Shown: positions 8,126 to 16,568 of the stretch, one piece after another
Position numbering within the stretch: the stretch's first letter is position 1
How the letters are laid out: each line of letters starts with the position of its first letter
Made by a program: the position numbers and the translations under genes
Origin: Pseudodesulfovibrio thermohalotolerans
GTDB lineage: Bacteria > Desulfobacterota > Desulfovibrionia > Desulfovibrionales > Desulfovibrionaceae
DNA length: 64,000 nt
NCBI RefSeq assembly: GCF_021353295.2
Contig: NZ_CP120635.1
Location: 1,729,501-1,793,500 of the forward strand
Direction of reading: 5' to 3'
Notes under the pieces: model-generated
What the model was told of the DNA's origin: nothing
The model's database searches: none
What the model saw: the letters and a program-made list of their open reading frames with translations, nothing else

Positions 8126-8806
8126 ATGGCGATAGCCAATCTGTTGATGAACCCCTGCCTGATCGAGGGCGTCAAGACCGTTGTTTTCGACAACGACGGC
8201 GTGCTGATCGATTCCTACGAGGCCAACATGGTCTATTACGGCACCATCCGGCGTGAGTTGGGGCTGCCGCCCATGACCGATGCCGAGAGGTATTACGTTC
8301 ACTCGCGCACCCACGACGAGGCCGTGCGCCATATCGTTCCCGCAGACAAGCTGGAGCGGGCCTTTCAGGTCGGGGCGACTATGGATCAGGCGTCATTGGC
8401 CCCGTACTTCAAGCGTTCGGAGGGCATCCGCGAGTTCTTGTGCTGGCTGCGTTCCGCCGGGTTCGGCCTGGCCGTGAACACCAGCCGGGGCACATCCATG
8501 GATCTGGTCCTTAAGCTTACGGATTTGGAGGGTTTTTTTCATCCGATCATCACCTCCTGCAAGGTGAGCAAGCCCAAGCCGCATCCCGAGGGGTTGTATC
8601 GGATCATGCGCGAACATGGTGTGCGGCCGGACGAGGTCGCCTACATCGGCGACTCCGTGGTGGACCAGCGGGCCGCGCAGGCGGCCGGGGTGCGTTTTTG
8701 GGCATATCGTGACCAGGCTCTTGAGGCCGATGTGCACATTGAGGATTTCTGGGCCATCCGGGCGGCGATGCAACGCTGCTATAAAGGGTGCGCTCCCGCG
8801 TTTTAG
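8126..8806 (+). CDS. HAD-family hydrolase (phosphoglycolate phosphatase-like)
   Basis: 226 aa. HAD motif I is FDNDGVLID (residues about 21-29), motif II is NTSRG, motif III is the lysine in SCKVSKPKP, and motif IV is IGDSVVD. The cap domain lies between motifs I and II, as in the Gph/PGMB subfamily. Motif I usually reads DxDGTL; here the residue after G is V, still compatible with phosphatase activity. Substrate unknown. It follows the hypothetical gene by 15 bases. Confidence 0.85.
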   Translation: MAIANLLMNPCLIEGVKTVVFDNDGVLIDSYEANMVYYGTIRRELGLPPMTDAERYYVHSRTHDEAVRHIVPADKLERAFQVGATMDQASLAPYFKRSEGIREFLCWLRSAGFGLAVNTSRGTSMDLVLKLTDLEGFFHPIITSCKVSKPKPHPEGLYRIMREHGVRPDEVAYIGDSVVDQRAAQAAGVRFWAYRDQALEADVHIEDFWAIRAAMQRCYKGCAPAF

Positions 8807-8891
8807 GACTTGATTCTTGCATTCCCGTATGCGAAATTACCAACATTGATACTAATCACCGGTGCTTGGCACCGCGTCGTTTGGAGGCCTC

Positions 8892-9200
8892 ATGGACTTG
8901 ATTGTCCAAGCAATTGCTACCGTTCTCGATATCGTTCTCTCTGCCTATTTCTGGGTCGTCATCATTTCCGCGCTCCTGTCTTGGGTGAATCCGGACCCGT
9001 ACAACCCTGTTGTGCGATTCTTGCGCGGCGTGACCGAACCTGTTTTCTACAAGATTCGCAGTTGGATTCCGTTCGCCGTTGTAGGCGGTTTCGATCTCTC
9101 TCCCATCGTGGTGCTGCTGGCCATCAAGGTCTGCCAGATCGTGGTGGTGGGGAACCTCATGCGATTGGCCTATTCCATGGGCTCCGGGATGTCCATGTAG
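8892..9200 (+). CDS. YggT family membrane protein
   Basis: 102 aa from ATG 8892, preceded by TTGGAGG. It has two hydrophobic segments flanking the family motif SALLSWVNPDPYNPVVRFL and then VTEPVFYKIRSWIP. YggT/YlmG proteins are small inner-membrane proteins often encoded beside cell-division genes. Here the neighbour downstream is a DivIVA-domain gene and then DUF167, the usual YggT-linked group. The upstream gap contains a small hairpin at 8860-8874 (CGGTGC-TTG-GCACCG). Confidence 0.88.
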   Translation: MDLIVQAIATVLDIVLSAYFWVVIISALLSWVNPDPYNPVVRFLRGVTEPVFYKIRSWIPFAVVGGFDLSPIVVLLAIKVCQIVVVGNLMRLAYSMGSGMSM

Positions 9201-9220
9201 CCCTTTGACCAAGGAGGACT

Positions 9221-9727
9221 GTGGTGACGGTTTCCAAGATCGATTTGCTCAACAAACAGTTCTCGCGGGGCCTGTTCGGCTATTCGCGCGCGGAGGTCGA
9301 CCAGTTCATGCTTGAACTGGCCGAAGTTCTGGGCGATGCGGCCGACATGCAGAAGGCCATGCGCAAGAAGATCAAGCGGCTGGAAAAGTCCCTCAAGGAA
9401 TACCGTCAGCGCGACGAGACCCTGCGCGACACGCTCATGTCCACCCAGAAGATGGTCGACGACCTCAAGGTCGCGGCCGGACGCGAGGCCCGGCTCATTT
9501 TGGACGAGGCGCGCGCCAAGGCGGACGAGACCGTACGCAAGGGGCATAATCGTCTGGCTCATATCCATGAGGAAATTGAATCCCTGAAGCGGACTCGCAC
9601 CCAGTTCGAGGTTCAGCTCAAGGGAATGCTCAATGCGCATCTTGAAATGCTTGAGCGCAGCGATCCTGAACGGGACAAGGTCGAGGAGATCGAGTCCAAG
9701 CTCAAGTACCTGAAGAAGGTCGAATAG
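9221..9727 (+). CDS. DivIVA domain-containing protein
   Basis: 168 aa. The N-terminal DivIVA motif KIDLLNKQFSRGLFGYSRAEVDQF is split here as IDLLNKQFSR and GYSRAEVDQFM. The rest is a long charged coiled coil (residues about 35-165). DivIVA proteins sit at curved membrane and organise division or polar growth; in this group the exact role is unclear. Two GTG codons are adjacent. AAGGAGGA lies two bases before the first and five before the second (9224), so the second is the more natural start. Confidence 0.85.
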   Translation: MVTVSKIDLLNKQFSRGLFGYSRAEVDQFMLELAEVLGDAADMQKAMRKKIKRLEKSLKEYRQRDETLRDTLMSTQKMVDDLKVAAGREARLILDEARAKADETVRKGHNRLAHIHEEIESLKRTRTQFEVQLKGMLNAHLEMLERSDPERDKVEEIESKLKYLKKVE

Positions 9728-9737
9728 GGAGAAGCGT

Positions 9738-10046
9738 ATTTCCAGGCCGGAGTTCGTTTCAAGGCGGGAGTCGGGGTGGTCCCTCGACGTGTGGGCCCAG
9801 CCGGGCGCCAGAAAGGACGAGATTGCCGGCGTGTACCAGGGGTGCCTGAAGGTTCGCCTCAGGGCACCGGCGGTGGACAACAAGGCCAACAAGGGGTTGG
9901 TCGCGTTTATCGCCAGGTTGTTGCGGTTGAAAAAAAGTCAGGTGGAGATCGCCTCCGGCCACTCCAGCCGGAAAAAGCACCTGGCACTTAATATTGCGGG
10001 AGAGCCGGACTGGGGAAGTCTTCTTCCAGGCGAGTCACCGCGTTAA
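9738..10046 (+). CDS. DUF167 (YggU) family protein with an apparent ATT start
   Basis: About 102 aa. The DUF167 core is clear: WSLDVWAQPGARKDEIAG, LKVRLRAPAVDNKANKGL and the SGHSSRKKHL tail. The first conserved strand (GWSLDV) is coded upstream of the only usual start in frame, GTG 9789. The frame closes at TGA 9711-9713, and no ATG, GTG or TTG lies between. ATT 9738 with GGGAG at 9727-9731 is the best-placed start. If GTG 9789 is used, the protein is 85 aa and lacks strand one. Function of the family is unknown; it follows divIVA as usual. Confidence 0.75.
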   Translation: MSRPEFVSRRESGWSLDVWAQPGARKDEIAGVYQGCLKVRLRAPAVDNKANKGLVAFIARLLRLKKSQVEIASGHSSRKKHLALNIAGEPDWGSLLPGESPR

Positions 10047-10066
10047 CCTGTAAAAAGGAGCAACAC

Positions 10067-10297
10067 ATGGAAGCCAATGACCTTGAACTCATTGAGAAGT
10101 ACGGGGCCGAAGATTCGCAACTCAAGGCTCTGTGGGATCAACATATCAACTACGAAAAAATGCTGGATAAGCTTGAGTCCAAGGCCTACCTTTCTCCTAC
10201 GGAATTGCAGGAAGTGAAGGAACTTAAGAAGAAGAAGCTGGCGGGTAAGACGACCCTGTTGGCATTGCTCGACAAATATCGCAAGTTGGAGGCATAG
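10067..10297 (+). CDS. DUF465 (YdcH) family small protein
   Basis: 76 aa, all helix by appearance. The family pattern is visible in LIEKYGAEDSQLKALWDQHINYEKMLDKLE (given in pieces: KALWDQH, YEKMLDKLE) and the lysine-rich ELKKKKLAGKTTLLALL. DUF465 proteins are short hairpin-like proteins of unknown function. It has a good AAAAGGAG RBS and ends three bases before ilvB, so it may be co-transcribed with the isoleucine-valine genes. Confidence 0.85.
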   Translation: MEANDLELIEKYGAEDSQLKALWDQHINYEKMLDKLESKAYLSPTELQEVKELKKKKLAGKTTLLALLDKYRKLEA

Positions 10298-10300
10298 CCG

Positions 10301-11992
10301 ATGAAGTTAACCGGGGCCCAGATTCTGCTGAAGTGTCTGGAAGAGGAAGGTGTTGATGTCATGTTTGGTTTCCCCGGGGGAGCCGTAATCGACATATATG
10401 ACGAGATTCCCAATTCGTCCGTGGAGCATATTCTAGTGCGCCACGAGCAGGGCGCCATTCATGCCGCCGACGGATATGCCCGCGCCACTGGCCGGGTAGG
10501 GGTATGCCTAGTCACCTCCGGCCCCGGCGCGACCAATACTGTAACCGGAATTGCCACGGCATACGCCGATTCCATTCCGGTCGTCATTTTTACCGGTCAG
10601 GTGCCCCGGGCCCTGATCGGCAATGACGCGTTCCAGGAAGTGGACATCGTCGGGATCACCCGGCCCTGCACAAAACACAATTATCTGGTTCAGGACATCA
10701 AGGATCTGGCCCGGACCGTCAAGCAGGCCTTCTATCTGGCCCGCTCCGGACGTCCCGGCCCGGTGCTGGTGGACCTGCCCAAGGACATACAGCAGCAGGT
10801 GACCGAGTTCGAATACCCGGACAGCGTGTCCATGCGCAGCTACAAGCCGACCCGGAAGCCGCATATCGGCCAGATCCGCAAGGTGGTCAAGTTGCTCAAG
10901 AAGGCCAAGCGGCCGCTGATCTATTCCGGCGGCGGCGTGATAACCTCCGGCTCCCACGAAGACCTCACTTGGCTGGGACAGACACTTCGTATCCCGGTGA
11001 CGTCCACCCTCATGGGGCTGGGCGCGTTCCCCGGCGACGATGAGCTCTTTCTCGGTATGCTCGGTATGCACGGCACCTATGCGGCCAACATGGCCGTGAA
11101 CAACTGCGACCTGCTCCTGGCCGTTGGTGCTCGCTTCGACGACCGCGTTACCGGCAAGGTGGACACCTTCGCGCCGAACGCGACCATCGTGCATATCGAT
11201 GTCGATCCGACCTCCATTCAGAAAAACGTCTCGGTCCATGTGCCTTTGGTGGCGGACTGCAAGCCCGCTCTGGCTTCCCTTAAGGCAGAGACCGAGGGGA
11301 CGCTTGACGAATTCGACTGGGCCGCCGACCACAAGCCCTGGGTGGAAATGGTACAGGGCTGGGCCAAGGAGCATCCACTGACCTACAAGGATGACTCCGA
11401 AAACATCAAGCCGCAGTTCGTGGTCGAAAAGATTTATGAAATAACCAAGGGCGACGCCATCATCGCCACGGAAGTGGGCCAGAACCAGATGTGGGCGGCC
11501 CAGTTCTACAAGTACGCCCGGCCCAACACGCTGTTGACCTCCGGTGGCCTCGGCACCATGGGATACGGTTTTCCGGCGGCCTTGGGCGCTCAGCGGGCCT
11601 TTCCCGACAAGCTGGTCCTCGACATCGCGGGTGACGGCTCCATACAGATGTGTATCCAGGAAATGATGACCGCCGTGTGCAACAAGCTGCCGGTCAAGAT
11701 CATCATTCTCAACAACGGCTATCTCGGCATGGTTCGGCAGTGGCAGGAGCTCTTCTACGACAAGAATTACTGCGCCACCTGTATGGATGCGCAGCCCGAC
11801 TTCGTCAAGCTGGCCGAGGCCTATGGCGCCGCAGGCTACCGCGTGACCGAAAAGAAGGACGTCGAGAAGACCTTGCGCGAGGCCTTCGCGGTGGACAAGC
11901 CGGTCATTGTGGACATCCGCGTGGAAAAGGAAGAAAACGTCTACCCCATGGTCCCGGCCGGAGCGTCGCTGACCGAGATGCTGCTGGTTTAG
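10301..11992 (+). CDS. ilvB: Acetolactate synthase large subunit
   Basis: 563 aa, normal length. The TPP-activating glutamate lies in [17 protein letters not shown] (residues about 47-63). The FAD/central domain follows, then the TPP-Mg motif [12 protein letters not shown] with [11 protein letters not shown] near residues 447-483. It joins two pyruvates, or pyruvate and 2-oxobutyrate, in the first common step of valine/leucine/isoleucine synthesis. It is followed by ilvN and ilvC; the 2-oxobutyrate could come through the citramalate synthase encoded at 50870. Confidence 0.97.
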   Translation: MKLTGAQILLKCLEEEGVDVMFGFPGGAVIDIYDEIPNSSVEHILVRHEQGAIHAADGYARATGRVGVCLVTSGPGATNTVTGIATAYADSIPVVIFTGQVPRALIGNDAFQEVDIVGITRPCTKHNYLVQDIKDLARTVKQAFYLARSGRPGPVLVDLPKDIQQQVTEFEYPDSVSMRSYKPTRKPHIGQIRKVVKLLKKAKRPLIYSGGGVITSGSHEDLTWLGQTLRIPVTSTLMGLGAFPGDDELFLGMLGMHGTYAANMAVNNCDLLLAVGARFDDRVTGKVDTFAPNATIVHIDVDPTSIQKNVSVHVPLVADCKPALASLKAETEGTLDEFDWAADHKPWVEMVQGWAKEHPLTYKDDSENIKPQFVVEKIYEITKGDAIIATEVGQNQMWAAQFYKYARPNTLLTSGGLGTMGYGFPAALGAQRAFPDKLVLDIAGDGSIQMCIQEMMTAVCNKLPVKIIILNNGYLGMVRQWQELFYDKNYCATCMDAQPDFVKLAEAYGAAGYRVTEKKDVEKTLREAFAVDKPVIVDIRVEKEENVYPMVPAGASLTEMLLV

Positions 11993-12001
11993 GAGGCCGT
12001 G

Positions 12002-12493
12002 ATGAGCAAACACACACTTTCCGTGATGGTTGAAAACGAGCCGGGCGTCCTGTCCCGCGTGGCCGGACTTTTTTCCGGACGCGGCTTCAACATCTATTCC
12101 TTGAATGTCGCCCCCACCCTGGAGAAGGGGGTTTCCCTCATGACCATCGTGGCCGAGGGCGATGACGGCATCGTCGAGCAGATCGTCAAACAACTGCGAA
12201 AATTGGTCCCGACCATTAAAGTGAAGGATCTTACTGAACTGCAGTCCGTCGAGCGCGAGATGGTCCTGCTCAAGGTCAATGCCGAGGATTCAAAACGGGC
12301 CGAGATCCTGCGTATTGTTGACATCTTCAGGTGCAAGGTTGTAGACGTGAGCGTCGACGAACTGACCATAGAGGTCACGGGAGACCAGGGAAAGATCGGT
12401 GCGATCATTAACCTGCTCAACCGTTTCGGTATCAAGGAAATCGCCCGCACCGGCAACGTCGCAATGCGACGCTCCATGCAGATCGAGCTATAA
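12002..12493 (+). CDS. ilvN: Acetolactate synthase small (regulatory) subunit
   Basis: 163 aa. An N-terminal ACT domain (HTLSVMVENEPGVLSRVAGL, then FSGRGFNIYSL) is followed by a C-terminal domain with IEVTGDQGKI. The subunit activates IlvB and carries feedback inhibition by valine. ATG 12002 is chosen over GTG 11999 because AGGAGG at 11991-11996 gives the right spacing. The RBS overlaps the ilvB stop, so translation is coupled. Confidence 0.95.
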   Translation: MSKHTLSVMVENEPGVLSRVAGLFSGRGFNIYSLNVAPTLEKGVSLMTIVAEGDDGIVEQIVKQLRKLVPTIKVKDLTELQSVEREMVLLKVNAEDSKRAEILRIVDIFRCKVVDVSVDELTIEVTGDQGKIGAIINLLNRFGIKEIARTGNVAMRRSMQIEL

Positions 12494-12511
12494 TTTGCAA
12501 TCAGGCGAGTC

Positions 12512-12546
12512 ACCGGGCCAGGAGTTCGCTCCTTGCCCGGTCTTTT
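12512..12546 (+). terminator. Hairpin (terminator/attenuator) between ilvN and ilvC
   Basis: ACCGGGC-c-AGGAG, then a TTCG tetraloop, then CTCCT-t-GCCCGGT forms a 12-bp stem with one internal mismatch. The tract after it is TCTTTT, so termination may be partial. The right arm overlaps the -35 of the ilvC promoter. Confidence 0.65.
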
Positions 12547-12561
12547 GCATGTTTATATAAT
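12533..12561 (+). promoter_or_regulatory. Promoter of ilvC
   Basis: TTGCCC (12533-12538), a 17-base spacer and a perfect TATAAT (12556-12561). A short hairpin, TTGC-GCCC-tcaac-GGGG-GCAA at about 12570-12590, lies in the leader just before the GAGGAGAAA RBS. The promoter would let ilvC be expressed separately from ilvBN. Confidence 0.65.
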
Positions 12562-12594
12562 TCAAGCTGTTGCGCCCTCAACGGGGGCAAATAA

Positions 12595-13602
<1,008 letters not shown>

Positions 13603-13628
13603 CGCTCTTTCGTTTGTGACATAATAAA

Positions 13629-13659
13629 GGCTCCCGCACGGAAGTGCGGGGGCCTTTTC
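13629..13659 (+). terminator. Rho-independent terminator after ilvC
   Basis: GGCTCCCGCAC-GGAA-GTGCGGGGGCC gives an 11-bp stem with one wobble pair, then TTTTCTT. It lies directly next to the left end of the insertion element. Confidence 0.85.
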
Positions 13660-13691
13660 TTATGCGGCCCCATGTCAAGGACTCCCTATTT

Positions 13692-13869
13692 ACTCGATTT
13701 CCCTATTTCTTAGGCCAGACTCCACCCTCACCATAACGGCTATTGGTTTGTATTCCTTTTCTTATTCGTGCTCTACGGCACCAAGTACCTATTCGGTACG
13801 TAAATCAGTTTAAGATCGCCATTTCTATTTTCGTGGTCTACGCCACCAAAGCCCCGCCGCGATCTTTGT
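13692..13869 (-). ncRNA. Candidate bridge RNA of the IS element
   Basis: The non-coding end downstream of the transposase is rich in hairpins. AAGATCGC/GCGATCTT (13812-13819 with 13859-13866) encloses GTGG-TCTACG-CCAC (13833-13846). Further along are GTACC-TATTC-GGTAC (13785-13799) and GTGC-TCTACG-GCAC (13768-13781). Two of the hairpins share one loop and differ by a compensatory base pair. In IS1111-type elements the bridge RNA is known to lie in this 3' end. Whether this segment is that RNA is inference from position and structure. Confidence 0.45.
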
Positions 13870-14931
13870 TCACGACTGCGTTACAGGTAAGCTGAGCTTC
13901 CACAAAAGCGCGGCCAATTTACGAGCAAGCGCAGCTATTGCTTTTTGTGCCACACCATGTCGGCTATAAATTCGGTTGTAGAACTCCCTGGCCCACTCAT
14001 CTCGCTGCTTCCACACCCAAGCTGCTTCAATCAGTAAACTTCGTAATCGCTTTTGACCGACCGGGCGAAGTGTTGCCTTACCCTTGCTGCCTCCACTTTG
14101 CCGCATCACTGGCGCAAGGCCCAGGTAAGCTGTCACCTCTTCGCTGCGATTGAAACGTTCCGGGCGGTAAACCTCTGCCGCAAAAGTCGTGGCCACGACT
14201 TCGCCAACGCCGGGAACGGACCTCATGGCGGCAATACGTCTTGCCTCGTCTTGTTCCCGGATGCTTATTCGCAAACGCTGATCCACTTTGCGTTGTGCAC
14301 AAGCGAAGTACTCCAGTTCATCGAGCAAGCTTTCAAGAGTCTCTTTTGCCCCCGAAGGAAGTTCCACCTGATGAAGTGTGAGTATGGCAGCCTTGCTCCA
14401 ATGGTCCAGATCGGCAGGCTCCTGCGCTCCAAGATAAAGAAGAAGTGAACGAATCCGTTGTTTAGCTCGACGAAGAGAGTCGGTGAGCTGATGCCTTCGA
14501 CGCTCAAGAGCACGGAAGGCTTCAGCTTCAACGGAAGGAATGGCGATTGGTCTGATCAGGCCGGAGGCTGCCAGTTCGGCCAGTTTGCGGCAGTCCAGGC
14601 TGTCGGTCTTGTTGGTAGCGGTGATGGGGCGCGGGATTCGGCTTGGCGCAGCAACGACAACCGTAACACCTTCTGCTTCGAGGCTCCTGGCCAACTCAAA
14701 GCCAGTCGGTCCAGATTCATAGCAAACCGCGCCAACCTCAACAGGTAATGACATGACAAGCCGGGTGAGTGCTGTTGCATCAGCCGGACAAGTCCAGTCC
14801 TTCACGGCACCATCAGGTCTGAGCAAAGCCACGCTGAAACTCAGCTTATGGACGTCCACTCCTATCCATACCTTCTCGCCGGAAAACGCTTCAACAAACC
14901 GATGAACAGATGATACTTTGAGCTTTGCCAT
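13870..14931 (-). CDS. IS110-family transposase (DEDD recombinase)
   Basis: 353 aa. The N-terminal RuvC-like DEDD domain shows GVDVHK (D26), YESGPTGFEL (E72) and TDSLD (D110, D113). A central helical region follows, then the Transposase_20 domain with SVPGVGEVVA and YLGLAPVMRQSGGSKGK around residues 238-285, which holds the serine. This is a full-length, apparently intact recombinase. The RBS GGGAGG is five bases before the ATG but lies in one arm of a long hairpin (14928-14998), so translation may be restrained. Confidence 0.93.
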   Translation of the reverse strand: MAKLKVSSVHRFVEAFSGEKVWIGVDVHKLSFSVALLRPDGAVKDWTCPADATALTRLVMSLPVEVGAVCYESGPTGFELARSLEAEGVTVVVAAPSRIPRPITATNKTDSLDCRKLAELAASGLIRPIAIPSVEAEAFRALERRRHQLTDSLRRAKQRIRSLLLYLGAQEPADLDHWSKAAILTLHQVELPSGAKETLESLLDELEYFACAQRKVDQRLRISIREQDEARRIAAMRSVPGVGEVVATTFAAEVYRPERFNRSEEVTAYLGLAPVMRQSGGSKGKATLRPVGQKRLRSLLIEAAWVWKQRDEWAREFYNRIYSRHGVAQKAIAALARKLAALLWKLSLPVTQS

Positions 14932-14998
14932 GTCGGCCTCCCTTGGTTTTGGGGTTCACTGGTACTGTTACCAGCAAAACTTGGGAGTGCCGACATGG
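14928..14998 (-). repeat. Imperfect long hairpin over the transposase start codon
   Basis: The left arm CCATGTCGGC-CTCCC-ttggTTTTG and the right arm CAAAAC-ttGGGAG-t-GCCGACATGG are complementary over roughly 22 bases. An inner stem, CTGGTA-ACAG-TACCAG read on the minus strand, adds to it. The arms include the transposase start codon and RBS. The right arm is also the right subterminal repeat of the IS. Confidence 0.75.
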
Positions 14999-15002
14999 TA
15001 TT

Positions 15003-15208
15003 TCTTTTGTCCGGCCAGGTGCTCTTTCAATCTTCACGGTCAGTTGGCGAATCCAAAGAAAGAGGGTGGCGGGCATCGCCGGAAATCGCGCCCAATGGGC
15101 CTGGAACCTCTGTTTGTTACATTGTTTCCGACTGCGTTTTTTTCGCTTGACGCAGTGGATAATCGCTTTTAGAGGACGCTCTCCATTTTTCTTTGAGGGG
15201 TGAAAAAC
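15003..15208. other. Gene-free leader between IS and DUF2179 gene
   Basis: About 200 bases. I see only short hairpins (GGCG-GGCAT-CGCC and GCCCA-A-TGGGC near 15068-15103, ACTGCGT/ACGCAGT near 15130-15155) and no convincing promoter. The RBS GAGGGG of the next gene is at 15195-15200. Confidence 0.4.
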
Positions 15209-15781
15209 ATGTCTTTGGATGTCCTGTTTCTCGGGGGGCTCGTCTTCCTTGCCGAAGTGCTGGTGCTGACCATCGGCACGGTTCGCACCATGGTCACCGT
15301 GCTGGGGGAATCCAGGGCGGCGTTTTATCTTGGTTGCCTGGAGATGACCCTGTGGGTGTTCGGGACTTCGGCCGTCATGCTTAAGGTCGGTGACGAGCCG
15401 ATCTTGGGCGTATGCTACGCCGTCGGGTTCGCTTGCGGCAACGTGGTGGGCATCATGGCCGAGAAAAAGCTGGCTCTGGGCAATGTGGTCGTGCGTCTCA
15501 TCAGCGCGGGTGGAGGGGCGGAGATCGCCCATGCGGTTCGCCGGGCCGGTTTCATGATTACCACGGTGGCCGGAGAAGGCTGCCATGGGGCGGTCTCGGT
15601 TCAGTTCGTGGTCTGCAAGCGCAAGGACATGAAGCGGGTATTGGCCGAGGCGCGCAGGATCGACCCCGATTTATTCTATACCTTCGAGACCGCGGGCGGC
15701 GCCAGCGAGGTGCCGAGTCCGACAGCTAGCCGCATGGACAGGTTCCTGCGGCCCATCCGTCGTCTGGTTCCCCAGTTCTGA
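15209..15781 (+). CDS. DUF5698/DUF2179 family membrane protein (UPF0316-like)
   Basis: 190 aa from ATG 15209; a GTG at 15200 is in frame but falls on the RBS. Three hydrophobic segments in the first 90 residues, with RTMVTVLGESRAAFYLG and GCLEMTLW, are typical of the membrane part. The C-terminal soluble DUF2179 domain has AGFMITTVAGEGCHGAVSV. It is probably an inner-membrane protein of unknown function. It ends seven bases before the convergent activase gene, with no terminator between. Confidence 0.85.
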   Translation: MSLDVLFLGGLVFLAEVLVLTIGTVRTMVTVLGESRAAFYLGCLEMTLWVFGTSAVMLKVGDEPILGVCYAVGFACGNVVGIMAEKKLALGNVVVRLISAGGGAEIAHAVRRAGFMITTVAGEGCHGAVSVQFVVCKRKDMKRVLAEARRIDPDLFYTFETAGGASEVPSPTASRMDRFLRPIRRLVPQF

Positions 15782-15788
15782 TCCTCGG

Positions 15789-16568
15789 TTACGCGACGCG
15801 GGCCGCATTACCGTTATGGCGGTGCAGGGCAGCTCCGAGCGCGCCCATGTGGTCTGGGTTGTCCGGAATGAGGATGTCCCGTCCGATTTCGCCATTTACG
15901 GCTTGGGCGAGCAGCCTGAGCACACAGGGGTTGTTTGCCACGCCTCCGGTGAAGACCATGGGAAATTTGAGCCCCACCCGGCGGAGCATGTTGGCGGTGC
16001 GCTTGACGATGGCCTTGTGCAGGCCAAGCGCGATGGCTTCGGGGCTTTCACCGCGAGCCATGAGCGAGGTAGCCTCGGTTTCGGCGAAGACCGTGCAGAT
16101 GGAGCTTATTTCGGGTGGATTTTCCCCTTTGAGGGCGTAGGGCCCGAACTCCTCCACCGGAATCTGGAAGACCCCGGCCGTGTATTCCAGGAATTTGCCC
16201 GTCCCGGCCGCGCATCGATCGTTCATCTCGAATTTCAGCACCCGGCCATCCACCAGGGACATGGCCTTTGTGTCCTGTCCGCCTATGTCGAGCACGGTAC
16301 CCGCTTCGGGAAAGAGGTGCGCCGCGCCCAAGGCATGGGCCTTGATCTCGGTGATGGTCGAGCATTCACAATCCAGGGCCAGCCGCTGGATGAGATTGCG
16401 CCCGTAGCCGGTCCCGACCAAGGAGGCGGGGCGCAATCCATCCAGTAGTCTGGAACATTGATCCAGGGGGGAGAAGGTAGTGGGGAGTTTCCTCGACAAC
16501 ACCACCTCACCGCCGATCAGGCCGACCAGCTCAATGGAGCGCGACCCGATGTCCAATCCCAATATCAT
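15789..16568 (-). CDS. BadF/BcrA-type ATPase, activator (reductase) of the double-cubane protein
   Basis: 259 aa. ASKHA ATPase motifs are LGLDIGSRSIELVG at the N-terminus, DIGGQDTK near residue 95 and FTGGVANN near residue 209. The dimer-bridging [4Fe-4S] cysteines lie in NDRCAAGTGKFLE and ISSICTVFAE. Such proteins use ATP to drive a low-potential electron onto a 2-hydroxyacyl-CoA dehydratase or a double-cubane partner. It overlaps the partner gene by four bases (ATGA). Only one partner subunit gene is present, which favours the double-cubane type over a dehydratase. Confidence 0.9.
   Translation of the reverse strand: MILGLDIGSRSIELVGLIGGEVVLSRKLPTTFSPLDQCSRLLDGLRPASLVGTGYGRNLIQRLALDCECSTITEIKAHALGAAHLFPEAGTVLDIGGQDTKAMSLVDGRVLKFEMNDRCAAGTGKFLEYTAGVFQIPVEEFGPYALKGENPPEISSICTVFAETEATSLMARGESPEAIALGLHKAIVKRTANMLRRVGLKFPMVFTGGVANNPCVLRLLAQAVNGEIGRDILIPDNPDHMGALGAALHRHNGNAARVA

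Larger units (their letters stand above)
13665..15002 (-). mobile_element. IS110-family insertion sequence, IS1111-type
   Basis: One transposase gene with a non-coding 3' end of about 200 bases and a shorter 5' end. Inverted subterminal repeats mark the ends. The left is CCATGTC-aagg-ACTCCC at 13670-13686; the right is GGGAGT-gc-cGACATGG at 14983-14998. IS1111-type members of IS110 have such subterminal repeats and usually no target duplication. The ends are uncertain by about 10 bases. The element sits just after the ilvC terminator and disrupts no gene I can see. Confidence 0.75.

Noticed and set aside
10508..12193. 561-codon minus-strand frame over ilvB/ilvN
   Set aside because: Shadow of acetolactate synthase genes, with no motif and no RBS.
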